Assembly: GCA_032718475.1 (NCBI GenBank)
Contig: JAUCBJ010006218.1
Span: 124,001 to 188,000, forward strand
DNA: 64,000 nt
Direction of reading: 5' to 3'
Source of the DNA: Nemertoderma westbladi
Lineage: Eukaryota; Xenacoelomorpha; Nemertodermatida; Nemertodermatidae
Shown in pieces: positions 40,316 to 51,419 of the stretch. Below the pieces are notes generated by a model. The model did not search any database, had not been told where the DNA came from, and was given only the letters and a program-made list of their open reading frames with translations. Both the position numbers and the translations under genes were made by a program. Each line of letters opens with the position of its first letter. Position 1 is the stretch's first letter.

Positions 40316-43300
40316 GTTTAGACATAGAGAGAGGTGGGGGGAGGATTAATGTTCGCCAGGACCGAGTTTAGACATAGAGAGAGGTGGGGGAGGATTAATG
40401 TTCGCCAGGACCGAGTTTAGACATAGAGAGAGGTGGGGGAGGATTAATGTTCGCCAGGGCCGAGTTTAGACACAGAGAGAGGTGGGGGAGGATTAATGTT
40501 CGCCAGGACCGAGTTTAGACATAGAGAGAGGTGGGGGAGGATTAATGTTCGCCAGGACCGAGTTTAGACACAGAGAGAGGTGGGGGAGGATTAATGTTCG
40601 CCAGGACCGAGTTTAGACATAGAGAGAGGTGGGGGAGGATTAATGTTCGCCAGGACCGAGTTTAGACATAGATAGAGGTGGGGGAGGATTAATGTTCGCC
40701 AGGACCGAGTTTAGACATAGAGAGAGGTGGGGGAGGATTAATGTTCGCCAGGACCGAGTTTAGACACAGAGAGAGGTGGGGGAGGATTAATGTTCGCCAG
40801 GACCGAGTTTAGACATAGAGAGAGGTGGGGGAGGATTAATGTTCGCCAGGACCGAGTTTAGACACAGAGAGAGGTGGGGGAGGATTAATGTTCGCCAGGA
40901 CCGAGTTTAGACATAGAGAGAGGTGGGGGAGGATTAATGTTCGCCAGGACCGAGTTTAGACACAGAGAGAGGTGGGGGAGGATTAATGTTCGCCAGGACC
41001 GAGTTTAGACATAGAGAGAGGTGGGGGAGGATTAATGTTCGCCAGGACCGAGTTTAGACACAGAGAGAGGTGGGGGAGGATTAATGTTCGCCAGGACCGA
41101 GTTTAGACACAGAGAGAGGTGGGGGAGGATTAATGTTCGCCAGGACCGAGTTTAGACATAGAGAGAGGTGGGGGAGGATTAATGTTCGCCAGGACCGAGT
41201 TTAGACACAGAGAGAGGTGGGGGGAGGATTAATGTTCGCCAGGACCGAGTTTAGACATAGAGAGAGGTGGGGGAGGATTAATGTTCGCCAGGACCGAGTT
41301 TAGACACAGAGAGAGGTGGGGGAGGATTAATGTTCGCCAGGACCGAGTTTAGACATAGATAGAGGTGGGGGAGGATTAATGTTCGCCAGGACCGAGTTTA
41401 GACACAGAGAGAGGTGGGGGAGGATTAATGTTCGCCAGGACCGAGTTTAGACATAGAGAGAGGTGGGGGAGGATTAATGTTCGCCAGGACCGAGTTTAGA
41501 CATAGATAGAGGTGGGGGAGGATTAATGTTCGCCAGGACCGAGTTTAGACATAGAGAGAGGTGGGGGAGGATTAATGTTCGCCAGGACCGAGTTTAGACA
41601 CAGAGAGAGGTGGGGGAGGATTAATGTTCGCCAGGACCGAGTTTAGACATAGAGAGAGGTGGGGGAGGATTAATGTTCGCCAGGACCGAGTTTAGACATA
41701 GAGAGAGGTGGGGGAGGATTAATGTTCGCCAGGACCGAGTTTAGACATAGAGAGAGGTGGGGGAGGATTAATGTTCGCCAGGACCGAGTTTAGACACAGA
41801 GAGAGGTGGGGGAGGATTAATGTTCGCCAGGACCGAGTTTAGACATAGAGAGAGGTGGGGGAGGATTAATGTTCGCCAGGACCGAGTTTAGACACAGAGA
41901 GAGGTGGGGGAGGATTAATGTTCGCCAGGACCGAGTTTAGACATAGAGAGAGGTGGGGGAGGATTAATGTTCGCCAGGACCGAGTTTAGACACAGAGAGA
42001 GGTGGGGGAGGATTAATGTTCGCCAGGACCGAGTTTAGACATAGAGAGAGGTGGGGGAGGATTAATGTTCGCCAGGACCGAGTTTAGACACAGAGAGAGG
42101 TGGGGGAGGATTAATGTTCGCCAGGACCGAGTTTAGACATAGAGAGAGGTGGGGGAGGATTAATGTTCGCCAGGACCGAGTTTAGACACAGAGAGAGGTG
42201 GGGGAGGATTAATGTTCGCCAGGACCGAGTTTAGACATAGAGAGAGGTGGGGGAGGATTAATGTTCGCCAGGACCGAGTTTAGACACAGAGAGAGGTGGG
42301 GGAGGATTAATGTTCGCCAGGACCGAGTTTAGACATAGAGAGAGGTGGGGGAGGATTAATGTTCGCCAGGACCGAGTTTAGACATAGATAGAGGTGGGGG
42401 AGGATTAATGTTCGCCAGGACCGAGTTTAGACATAGAGAGAGGTGGGGGAGGATTAATGTTCGCCAGGACCGAGTTTAGACACAGAGAGAGGTGGGGGAG
42501 GATTAATGTTCGACAGGACCGAGTTTAGACATAGAGAGAGGTGGGGGAGGATTAATGTTCGCCAGGACCGAGTTTAGACACAGAGAGAGGTGGGGGAGGA
42601 TTAATGTTCGCCAGGACCGAGTTTAGACATAGAGAGAGGTGGGGGAGGATTAATGTTCGCCAGGACCGAGTTTAGACACAGAGAGAGGTGGGGGAGGATT
42701 AATGTTCGCCAGGACCGAGTTTAGACATAGAGAGAGGTGGGGGAGGATTAATGTTCGCCAGGACCGAGTTTAGACATAGAGAGAGGTGGGGGAGGATTAA
42801 TGTTCGCAGTTCGCCAGGACCGAGTTTAGACACAGAGAGAGGTGGGGGAGGATTAATGTTCGCCAGGACCGAGTTTAGACACAGAGAGAGGTGGGGGAGG
42901 ATTAATGTTCGCCAGGACCGAGTTTAGACACAGAGAGAGGTGGGGGAGGATTAATGTTCGCCAGGACCGAGTTTAGACATAGAGAGAGGTGGGGGAGGAT
43001 TAATGTTCGCCAGGACCGAGTTTAGACACAGAGAGAGGTGGGGGAGGATTAATGTTCGCCAGGACCGAGTTTAGACATAGAGAGAGGTGGGGGAGGATTA
43101 ATGTTCGCCAGGGCCGAGTTTAGACATAGATAGAGGTGGGGGAGGATTAATGTTCGCCAGGACCGAGTTTAGACATAGAGAGAGGTGGGGGAGGATTAAT
43201 GTTCGCCAGGACCGAGTTTAGACACAGAGAGAGGTGGGGGAGGATTAATGTTCGCCAGGACCGAGTTTAGACATAGAGAGAGGTGGGGGAGGATTAATGT

Positions 43301-43806
43301 TCGCCAGGACCGAGTTTAGACACAGAGAGAGGTGGGGGAGGATTAATGTTCGCCAGGACCGAGTTTAGACATAGAGAGAGGTGGAGGAGGATTAATGTTC
43401 GCCAGGACCGAGTTTAGACATAGAGAGAGGTGGGGGAGGATTAATGTTCGCCAGGACCGAGTTTAGACACAGAGATAGGTGGGGGAGGATTAATGTTCGC
43501 CAGGGCCGAGTTTAGACACAGAGAGAGGTGGGGGAGGATTAATGTTCGCCAGGACCGAGTTTAGACACAGAGAGAGGTGGGGGAGGATTAATGTTCGCCA
43601 GGACCGAGTTTAGACACAGAGAGAGGTGGGGGAGGATTAATGTTCGCCAGGACCGAGTTTAGACATAGAGAGAGGTGGGGGAGGATTAATGTTCGCCAGG
43701 ACCGAGTTTAGACATAGAGAGAGGTGGGGGAGGATTAATGTTCGCCAGGACCGAGTTTAGACACAGAGAGAGGTGGGGGAAGATTAATGTTCGCCAGGAC
43801 CGAGTT
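40316..43806. repeat. 49-bp satellite array, about 71 copies
   Basis: Unit tagged GAGTTTAGACATAGAGAGAG, GTGGGGGAGGATTAATG and TTCGCCAGGACC. The ATAGAG and ACAGAG variants often alternate, suggesting spread as 98-bp dimers. G-rich on this strand. One unit near 42807 carries a 9-bp duplication (GTTCGCAGTTCGCC). Confidence 0.97.
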
Positions 43807-43961
43807 CTTTATGATCATTCATTCCCCACTGACTCACAACATTAATTAAATTATTATAGATTCCCCACGTTTGTATGACAAGAATGGTTGGACCCTAACT
43901 TTAACTCGATTATCATATTCTCGTACTATTTTATTTATAATATGAATTATTTTTCGTCCAG

Positions 43962-44080
43962 CGCCTCAGATCATAAAGATTTGAATAAAAATACCGATTT
44001 AGATTCGGTGCTGCGGATAGTCCAGAAGAGTCTGGATAACTACTCCACGCCCTGGTACGCACTGATCATATGTCTGTGGG
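43962..44080 (+). CDS. Anoctamin alternative exon C1
   Basis: Acceptor ATTTTTCGTCCAG/C, donor TGGG/GTAAGC. One base, 39 codons, one base. Encodes a polar outer-loop piece (ASDHKDLNKNTDLDSVLRI, then QKSLDNYS with an N-Y-S glycosylation sequon) followed by TPWYALIICLWG, the start of TM2. It shares phase and its last 12 residues with C2 but differs in the loop. It joins B to D in frame. Confidence 0.85.
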
Positions 44081-45779
44081 GTAAGCTAGCAACAGATCTA
44101 ATTACCACGGCAACCGGCATGATTAGCCCTACTAATCGTGTTTGAAATGTAATTGTATTTGATTGTTTAAACATTAAATGTATTTCGCACTTTTTCTGGT
44201 TTATCCATTTTTTCGTTAGTGGCCAGTTCGTTTTGTGTCGATGTTATAATAATTACCCTCACTGTTCCAACCCTGACACCTTTCCTTTTGCGTATATTTT
44301 TATAACGAACATCACGTCCTATGGGGGAGGGTACAGCATACCTAAATGGGAAGTCGATTATTTACACAAAATTAATAACAAATTTAATTATAACAATTTA
44401 TGAAAAATTAATTAATAACAAAATATTCAGCACGGGTGGGACGAGGTTTTTATTTGTGATAAAACAAACGTCTTTATTGAGCATGTGCTGAGCATAATAT
44501 AAGATAATTCGGAATTCTGATCGAAGCTGCTTAAATTTCGTGAATACCTTCCTGCTCACATTGTTATTGAATCACGAATGTTTGATTGTTAATGTATCTT
44601 AAATTACTAAACCTAATTATTTTTATGCCAATAATCAATATTTTTTTCAAGCTTTTTTTTCACTTTTCTAACTTTTATTCAATGGAGATATTATTATGAA
44701 TTCTCTATATTTAAAGTATTTGACCAATTTTATTTGTTGTTTTTAAGTGAGATGGTTTATTGGCCAACTTAATTTTACATTAATTAATCTCAAAAGACAT
44801 AATTATACGCACATTTAATTTCTAGAAAGTTCATCTGCACTACGTTAAGGTATAATCATGAAATTTAAAAGATTTGACCCAGTATTTTATATGTAGGCTT
44901 TATTCGATTTTTGGAACTTTATTCAATATTTTAGGTTTTATTATTCCAAAATTCTGAGATTAATTTTGAACCAATAAATATCTAGAAATTTTCTAACTAG
45001 AAAAACTTCAAAAAAAAGCTTGAAAAATAGCAGCGCGGAAACGGGCCTAAAAATAAATATTGTATATCTTAACAGGTAAATAATCCTAAAACAATATAGT
45101 CCTATTTATTATTTAAAATATAAATTATTCCAAGGATAAAACAGCTGATTATTCCTAAATGTGTTTATTTGTGGTTTCCAAGGTAACTAACTATTTTAGT
45201 GTGTTCGGACTGAGTATTTACTGGTATAGCTTAGTCTAGTAGTTTAGTTCAGTTGTGATGTTACTGTAACTGGAATTACAAGAATCATTTTATATACTAA
45301 GTTTATTATTAAATAGTTTGTCATATTAAATAATAATGTACTATTTATTACTATTTAGGTAAACGAAATATATTTTTTCCCTCTTACTCTTAGATATATA
45401 GTTCGACAACCAGCGGTTAACTTGGGTGTTTTAAGGGAAAATGTAATTACTTTCTTGTAAGACCAAATTGCCATTTCATCCAGTTATAGCCTTTTCACCG
45501 GATAGACGTTGGATATTTGGTGTGTCTAACGAATAACAAAATACTGGCTCATAGCAGGTGTACAGCAGTATGAGTACACAGCACGAGAATTACAGCGATT
45601 TTTCAATATGTGTAACAATGTATGTTGGTTGAACGCCGGGCCTGCAATCTATTGGTTGTAGGTTCGACCCCCGCCAGGGTCCACTCGGCCTTCACTCCTT
45701 GTGGTCGTCTCCCGGCTTCGACCTAAACTACTTTTGTTGGTTCTTATTTATTATCTGGTGTCTCAAACCATTTATATAG
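44081..45779. other. Intronic stretch between C1 and C2
   Basis: AT-rich, no gene, no array. It holds a tRNA-derived SINE fragment (45600-45740) just before C2. Confidence 0.75.
45600..45745 (+). repeat. tRNA-derived SINE fragment
   Basis: A box A-like TTGGTTGAACGCCG near 45624 and a box B GGTTCGACCCC at 45661-45671 with tRNA-type spacing, followed by non-tRNA sequence (CACTCGGCCTTCACTCC). No CCA-stem partner or intact cloverleaf could be drawn, so it is taken as a SINE head, not a tRNA gene. Confidence 0.6.
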
Positions 45780-45904
45780 CGTAACAGACTACCTCCACTC
45801 CACAACTACAACCTCAGCCAATATTACTTCAGCAATTAACGTAGTTAATCGAAGTTTCGACAACCAGGCCACCCCTTGGTACGCACTTATTATATGTTTA
45901 TGGG
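45780..45904 (+). CDS. Anoctamin alternative exon C2
   Basis: Acceptor TTTATATAG/C, donor TGGG/GTAAGT. One base, 41 codons, one base. Encodes a Thr/Ser/Asn-rich loop (VTDYLHSTTTTSANITSA, with N-I-T and N-R-S sequons) and then TPWYALIICLWG. Against C1, these last 12 residues are identical although five of the codons differ silently. The acceptor has a poor pyrimidine tract, so C2 may need help to be used. Confidence 0.8.
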
Positions 45905-46949
45905 GTAAGTTTCAAACGTGGAATTTATATTCACGAAATGACTTAAAGTTTTTATTGATTTTGAAATATCTTTCAATAAATATAATATATTTAATTTGAT
46001 GAACTAATTAATTTACTGCTGTCACAGCCTTACAAGTTGACAATTAATATTTCTGGAGACAAATTTTTGATTAACTTTATTGTTGAACTCTATATAAAGT
46101 GTAATAGTATAAAGTATAGAGTGTAATTTATTTAACTTAGAGGGTAATTTTGCAAATTCAATTATGGGGAATTCTATTCTATTCTAGAGTAGTATTTTAT
46201 TTCAGTAATCATACATACAACTGTACTATTTTATTTATTTATTTTTTTTTACATTTTATTAATTATTTCATTTTACATTTCCCACCGTAGTTAATCTTCT
46301 GCTGGATTGTTTTCTTTTTTACTTTTTACTTAATATTCACCAGGTCACACTACATTATTACACTACATTATAATAACATAACATTTATTTACAGTATTTC
46401 CATAGGTATAAATTTTTTAGCGATTTTAATGACTTTAATCCCAAGCCATAACAGTATTTTTATTTTCCAGTAATAATACTTTAATAGTAATTTTAATTAT
46501 TGATCTTTGAACAATTAAAATTAAATTACGTAAATAGGTTATAATAATATGACAACTTTTAAGAGTATTTTAAAATTTTTACTGTTTATCACTTTTTAAT
46601 TCGTCAGCAACTAACGTGCATCCTTACAACCGAATAAAACTTTACTTTATTTCACTTAAATTCCATTGAGTTTGTATACTTGTATAGCTAGCTGGCTCTT
46701 TGTGGATTCCTAGTTATAGTCAATATAAAATATATTAATGCGGGCAGCAGTAGAGCCGACGTAATTATGGGGAATGGGTTCCGTTTCAGGTAGTGCAGGT
46801 GGTTTAAGGCGTCGTTCTTATAACGTAACCTTCATTGTGAATTATTGATCGAATTCTGTTTCCCGTTATATTGGCTGCAGAGTGCAGAACAGAACAAATG
46901 ATAATATTCGCATAATATTTTGTTTTTGTGTTAGCATGTCCTTGTTATT

Positions 46950-47175
46950 GGATGCAAGATATTGTTTGTTATTAGCATATTGTTTTTTACCATATATTGT
47001 TTGTTATTAGCATATTGTTTTTTAGCATATATTGTTTGTTTTTTAGCATATGTTATTTGTTTTTTTAGCATATGTTATTTGTTTTTTAGCATATGTTGTT
47101 TGTTTTTTAGCATATATTGTATTTGTTTTTTTAGCATAATTGTGTTTATGTTTTTTGCATAATATATTGTTTGTT
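46950..47175. repeat. AT-rich tandem repeat (about 25-35-bp units)
   Basis: Roughly eight imperfect units of TATTGTTTGTTTTTTAGCA type, differing by T-run length. The plus-strand frame across it is an artefact. Confidence 0.7.
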
Positions 47176-47344
47176 TATCATGTTCGTTCTTTCTAGCAGT
47201 TCTTTCATTGTACTCGATTAGATAAAGACGGCCAAGTACAGCTTGGCACAGTTGCAGCAGATGTTGATATTGCCAGATGGGAGGCCATGAGGACGTAAAT
47301 TGCTGACATACAAAGTATCAGGTAGTATTTACAGGTCTACCTTT

Positions 47345-47600
47345 TACCTGAGCGGCTAGCTGAATGGTTAGAGCGTCAGACTTCCAACTCGGAGGACACC
47401 AGTTCGATCCCACCTGGACTTTTGGACTGGACGAAAATAACAGTTGATTGCTCTCAAAAGTTAAACCTTAACCTGTTCTATTGCGTTTAGTTTATTGTTT
47501 TGGTTAAAATAACGTGCTACTGTAACATGCTCCTTTCCCTAAATTGAGAATTTAACATTGAGGCGGCACATTAATTCGCCAAGGCGGGATGGGAGACGAC
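47345..47600 (+). repeat. tRNA-headed SINE
   Basis: Box A TAGCTGAATGGTTAGAGCG at 47357-47375 and box B AGTTCGATCCC at 47401-47411 have the spacing of a tRNA promoter. A body follows with CAGTTGATT, TTTAGTTTATTGTTTTGG, AACATGCTCCTTTCCC and CATTAATTCGCCAAGGCGGG. The same body occurs at 38290-39150 and reversed at 40020-40240, so this is a dispersed family. Confidence 0.7.
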
Positions 47601-48005
47601 ATATTGTGCAATATATCAAGAACTAATTAATTATTAATTGTTGTGCTCTCGACTTGAACGTTTCCACTACTGAAGGAAGGCCTCTGCTATTTTATACCGA
47701 TATTTGATGGACTTCCCACTTCCTTGAAATCCCTTCAATAATAACCATGGAAAATAAATGTTGAGCCCCAATAATAATGGGTTAATTATACATGAAGGGG
47801 TCAAAGGGAAAAAAGTGTTTTTCATACGTAATTTTATTTCACAATATTTCCCTTTCACCTCCCGTTGCTTAGTAACCAACATATCTGCGTTTGCCACCGA
47901 TTCTTTAATATTTAGCTCCCAAGCTTAGTACCACTAGACTTTATGAGGTCGTTATGTTGTGAATGCCTAAATACCAGTAATTCAACGAATTATTAGTTAC
48001 TGAGT

Positions 48006-48687
48006 GGTGATATTGATCACAGGTATACAGCCAGTATTAGTACACGGTGATACTGATCACAGGTATACAGCCAGTATTAGTACACGGTGATACTGATCAC
48101 AGGTATACAGCCAGTATTAGTACACGGTGATACTGATCACAGGTATACAGCCAGTATTAGTACACGGTGATACTGATCACAGGTATACAGCCAGTATTAG
48201 TACACGGTGATACTGATCACAGGTATACAGCCAGTATTAGTACACGGTGATACTGATCACAGGTATACAGCCAGTATTAGTACACGGTGATACTGATCAC
48301 AGGTATACAGCCAGTATTAGTACACGGTGATACTGATCACAGGTATACAGCCAGTATTAGTACACGGTGATACTGATCACAGGTATACAGCCAGTATTAG
48401 TACACGGTGATACTGATCACAGGTATACAGCCAGTATTAGTACACGGTGATACTGATCACAGGTATACAGCCAGTATTAGTACACGGTGATACTGATCAC
48501 AGGTATACAGCCAGTATTAGTACACGGTGATACTGATCACAGGTATACAGCCAGTATTAGTACACGGTGATACTGATCACAGGTATACAGCCAGTATTAG
48601 TACACGGTGATACTGATCACAGGTATACAGCCAGTATTAGTACACGGTGATACTGATCACAGGTATACAGCCAGTATTAGTACACGG
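48006..48687. repeat. 40-bp array, 17 almost identical copies
   Basis: Units of TGATACTGATCACAGGTATA, CAGCCAGTATTAGTACACGG. Only the first unit differs visibly (TATTGATC). This near identity, against the variable other arrays, points to recent expansion. It ends 75 bp before exon D. Confidence 0.97.
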
Positions 48688-48761
48688 TTCAGTAACTTCG
48701 GCGATCTTAAGGGAAATAAGTTAAATTTGTTTCACCCAAAAAACCGTTTATTTCCCATTAG

Positions 48762-48973
48762 GTACTATATTTCTCGAGCTGTGGAAACGTAAATGCAGCA
48801 CGGTTGCGTACGAATGGGACGTTATTGAATACGAGGACGCTGAGCCAGACAGACCTGAGTTCGTAGGGACCGACACCAAAAAGGACCCCGTCACCGGCGT
48901 CGATATATTCGTGTACCCGTTCTATAAGCAGCTGCCTAAATTGGCCGGTTCGTTTTCCGTTTTACTATTTATG
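48762..48973 (+). CDS. Anoctamin exon D (TM2 end and cytoplasmic loop)
   Basis: Acceptor TTTCCCATTAG, donor ATG/GTGAGT. Two bases plus 70 codons. Encodes TIFLELWKRKCSTVAYEWD, EYEDAEPDRPEF, KKDPVTGVDIFVYPFYKQL and GSFSVLLFM. The LELWKR and YEWD motifs and the P-x-F ... K-x-NP-TG-type loop are diagnostic for the family. Ends in phase 0. Confidence 0.95.
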
Positions 48974-49761
48974 GTGAGTTAGAGAATGTAGTGAGACCAA
49001 AAAAATACAGAAACATTATTTCCAGAATGGCCTTGATATCGATAAATATAATATATTTTATTTTTATTTTCAAGACGGCGAGAAATATGCCGTGATATAA
49101 AGTAAACTCAATGATGGCTAAGGGGTGGAATATGTCGCGGCGTGAAATATAGTAACAGTATACTTTCAGTATGATTGTACAGTATTCTACGGTCATGCTG
49201 AGATAGGCCTAACGCCTGCCTACACCCTGTAGGCCTGTCTGTATACGCACGCACATAATAATGTGAATTTATAATTTACCAATTTGAGAGTAGGCTGCAG
49301 AGATCGCAGGCTACATGGTTACTAGTACCGTACCGGTACCGGTATACAGTACGATTTCTATTAATAAAACTTTGAAATTTGAAATAAAGCGACGTATTTG
49401 ATTTACATAAAGTACCTGTATTTCATTTTCAGGCTCTCGTTCACGCTTATTTCACTCTCTCGCTACGCTCGTTCGTTGAAATATTCCCACACGACCCACC
49501 CCGCGTGAAATACAGTGCTACTTTATATAAATCGAATATATAGTAAATTTATTTAATTAAACACATATGTATTAATATAACGTTGTTTTGGAAATATCCC
49601 TTAATTAAAACCAAATGTAAGCCATTTTATAATGATAAAAGGTTTTTATTTATTTGTATTTTAACTCACATTTTTTACCTAGGCTGTAAATTGTAAAGTA
49701 GAATTATCGTATTGTTACCCCCCCGGATTGCTCGTCTAACTATATGAATTATATTTCTCAG
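48974..49761. other. Anoctamin intron D-E
   Basis: About 790 bp with no array and no gene. The words TAGGCCTAACGCC and ACCGTACCGGTACCGGTATAC (palindrome-rich) lie near 49205 and 49325. Confidence 0.8.
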
Positions 49762-49960
49762 TGTTTTCTAGTTGTGATTGCTATTATCGGGGTTATTGTC
49801 TACCGCATTACTCTCTCCAAGACTAATCTGATAATAAGCGATCAAGGAGGGATGACTGAACTTATATTAGTTACGTTGATGAGTTCGGTTATAAACGCCT
49901 GTGCTATTGTACTACTTGGGTTTATATACGATATAATGGCCAGAAAACTTACGGATTGGG
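49762..49960 (+). CDS. Anoctamin exon E (TM3-TM4)
   Basis: Acceptor TATTTCTCAG, donor TTGGG/GTGAGT. Sixty-six codons plus one base. Encodes TM3 (FLVVIAIIGVIVYRITLSK), a short loop, and TM4 (LILVTLMSSVINACAIVLLGFIYDI) ending ARKLTDW. The Tyr-Arg after TM3 and the LTDWE end fit the family. The open frame upstream to 49744 is intronic. Ends in phase 1, giving GAA (Glu) with exon F. Confidence 0.95.
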
Positions 49961-49989
49961 GTGAGTTATATTATAGTGGGCTGATCAGT

Positions 49990-50172
49990 GAGAATAAAGA
50001 TCAGAACAATGTAAAGTACTTTAAAATATGAGGATCAGAACAATGTAAAGTACTTTACAATATGGGGATCAGAACAATGTAAAGTACTTTACAATATGGG
50101 GATCAGAACAATGTAAAGTACTTTACAATACGAGGATCAGAACAATGTAAAGTACTTTACAATACGAGGATC
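49990..50172. repeat. 34-bp array, about five copies
   Basis: Units of GGATCAGAACAATGTAAAGT type, each containing the 16-bp perfect palindrome TGTAAAGTACTTTACA. It begins about 30 bp after the exon E donor. Confidence 0.85.
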
Positions 50173-50857
50173 AGAGGATATTATGTATGTTGTGTGTATT
50201 TTGTTTTATTTTCAAATTTCATCATCAGTAAAGGATTACGTATTTAGCAACTACCTTTTTGACTTTTTTTAACTGCAATTTTGATGTCAAATATAAATTG
50301 TATTATTTTGGGTGTAATTTCTAAATTGATATACTAGGTAGGTATTATTGGATCAAAGCATCAAATTTAAAAAAGCTTAGTTCTAATATTCCAATTTGTA
50401 TTGACGAAGTCAGGAGTTGTTGCAAGTGTTAGAGTTTACTGCACCGGATAACAATGATTTGTTTGCGAGATTACCGTGACAAACGAAAAGCAATTAAGTC
50501 AGCATTGCCTTCCTTTATGTAGAATTTTTATTTAATTTTAATTTCTCCTTGTTAAGTTTTTTATAGCGCTTATTCTATCTTATAACCTGTACAGATACTA
50601 ATTATCGTTTATTGTTTTGGTTAGATTCAGCCCTTCTGTAACCTATTTTTTTTTTAGTAAAACCTTGTATTCTTCACATGGGGGCAAACTGAAAAGTGAA
50701 TTATAACAGCATAAATTCTGGTATAAGTCACATGGGCCGGCAGCTCGGGCTCGGGACTCTAAATACTTTATAGTGATCCATGTATCCTCATATTCGTATA
50801 ACATTCGTAAAATTAATATTTGCAATAAAAATCATATTTTATTGGATATTGAGTAAC

Positions 50858-50976
50858 TTTATGAGACTGGTGTTAACTCTTTATGAGACTGGTGTTAACT
50901 CTTTATGAGACTGGTGTTAACTCTTTATGAGACTGGTGTTAACTCTTTATGAGACTGGTGTTAACTCTTTATGAGA
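50858..50976. repeat. 22-bp array, about five copies
   Basis: Units of TTTATGAGACTGGTGTTAAC followed by TC. Directly precedes the LINE fragment. Confidence 0.9.
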
Positions 50977-51327
50977 TGTAGAGTCCTTTCGTGATCTTGG
51001 TGTAACAATTGATAAAAACTTTAAATTTTCACAACATATAAATAATATTACATCTTCTGCGTATAGCTCATTGAATAAATTGTTTAGATGTTTTGTAACG
51101 TCTGATAATGAGACACTGCTCACGGCATACAAATCATATACTAGACCAATTCTAGAATATAACAGCACTGTATGCAATCCATTGTAAAATACATATTTTA
51201 TTTTTACTAATTGCTGAGTCGCTTCGACTTAAACAGTGTTTGTTTTTAACCAGTTTCATATTTTAAATAAATAACTAATGTGCGTGCATGTAGATGTCTC
51301 TGTATTAAATAAAACTATTATTATTAT
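50977..51327 (+). pseudogene. LINE ORF2 C-terminal fragment with 3' tail
   Basis: A frame reads SFRDLGVTIDKNFKFSQHIN, SLNKLFRCF, then YTRPILEYNSTVCNPL and a TAA near 51186. This is the region after the reverse transcriptase in CR1/Jockey-type LINEs (DLGV ... H ... RP-LEY). A 3' UTR ends with AATAAAACTATTATTATTAT near 51327. Clearly a 5'-truncated copy in the same orientation as the host gene. Confidence 0.8.
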
Positions 51328-51419
51328 ACAAAACGCCCACTGATAATATTATATCTCATCTATTATTAGAGACATCTACGGTAGTTATTATTTTATTTTA
51401 CTTTATTTTACATAATTAT

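Larger units (their letters stand above)
39321..43961. other. Anoctamin intron B-C1
   Basis: About 4.6 kb. It has AT-rich sequence (39321-40020) with a TTTATTGTTTTGG fragment of the dispersed repeat near 39600, a reversed SINE-like copy at 40020-40240, the 49-bp array, and a short tail with the acceptor of C1. No further exon seen. Confidence 0.8.
45905..48761. other. Anoctamin intron C2-D
   Basis: AT-rich, no gene. It contains a TTGTTTGTTATTAGCATA array (46950-47170), a tRNA-headed SINE (47345-47600) and the 40-bp array (48006-48687). The minus frame 47897-47667 looks accidental. Confidence 0.8.

Noticed and set aside
33049-43806. CRISPR-like regular repeats
   Set aside because: Units follow each other without unique spacers and lie in an animal intron region; these are satellites.
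43888-44145. A separate 85-residue gene at exon C1
   Set aside because: The frame simply runs through exon C1 and its flanking intron; the splice sites and anoctamin match explain it.
47345-47420. tRNA gene
   Set aside because: Boxes A and B are present but no full acceptor stem could be paired, and the same body recurs elsewhere without the head; a SINE fits better.
50643-51177. Minus-strand small genes between exons E and F
   Set aside because: They are antisense to a recognisable LINE fragment or lie in AT-rich intron without any motif.
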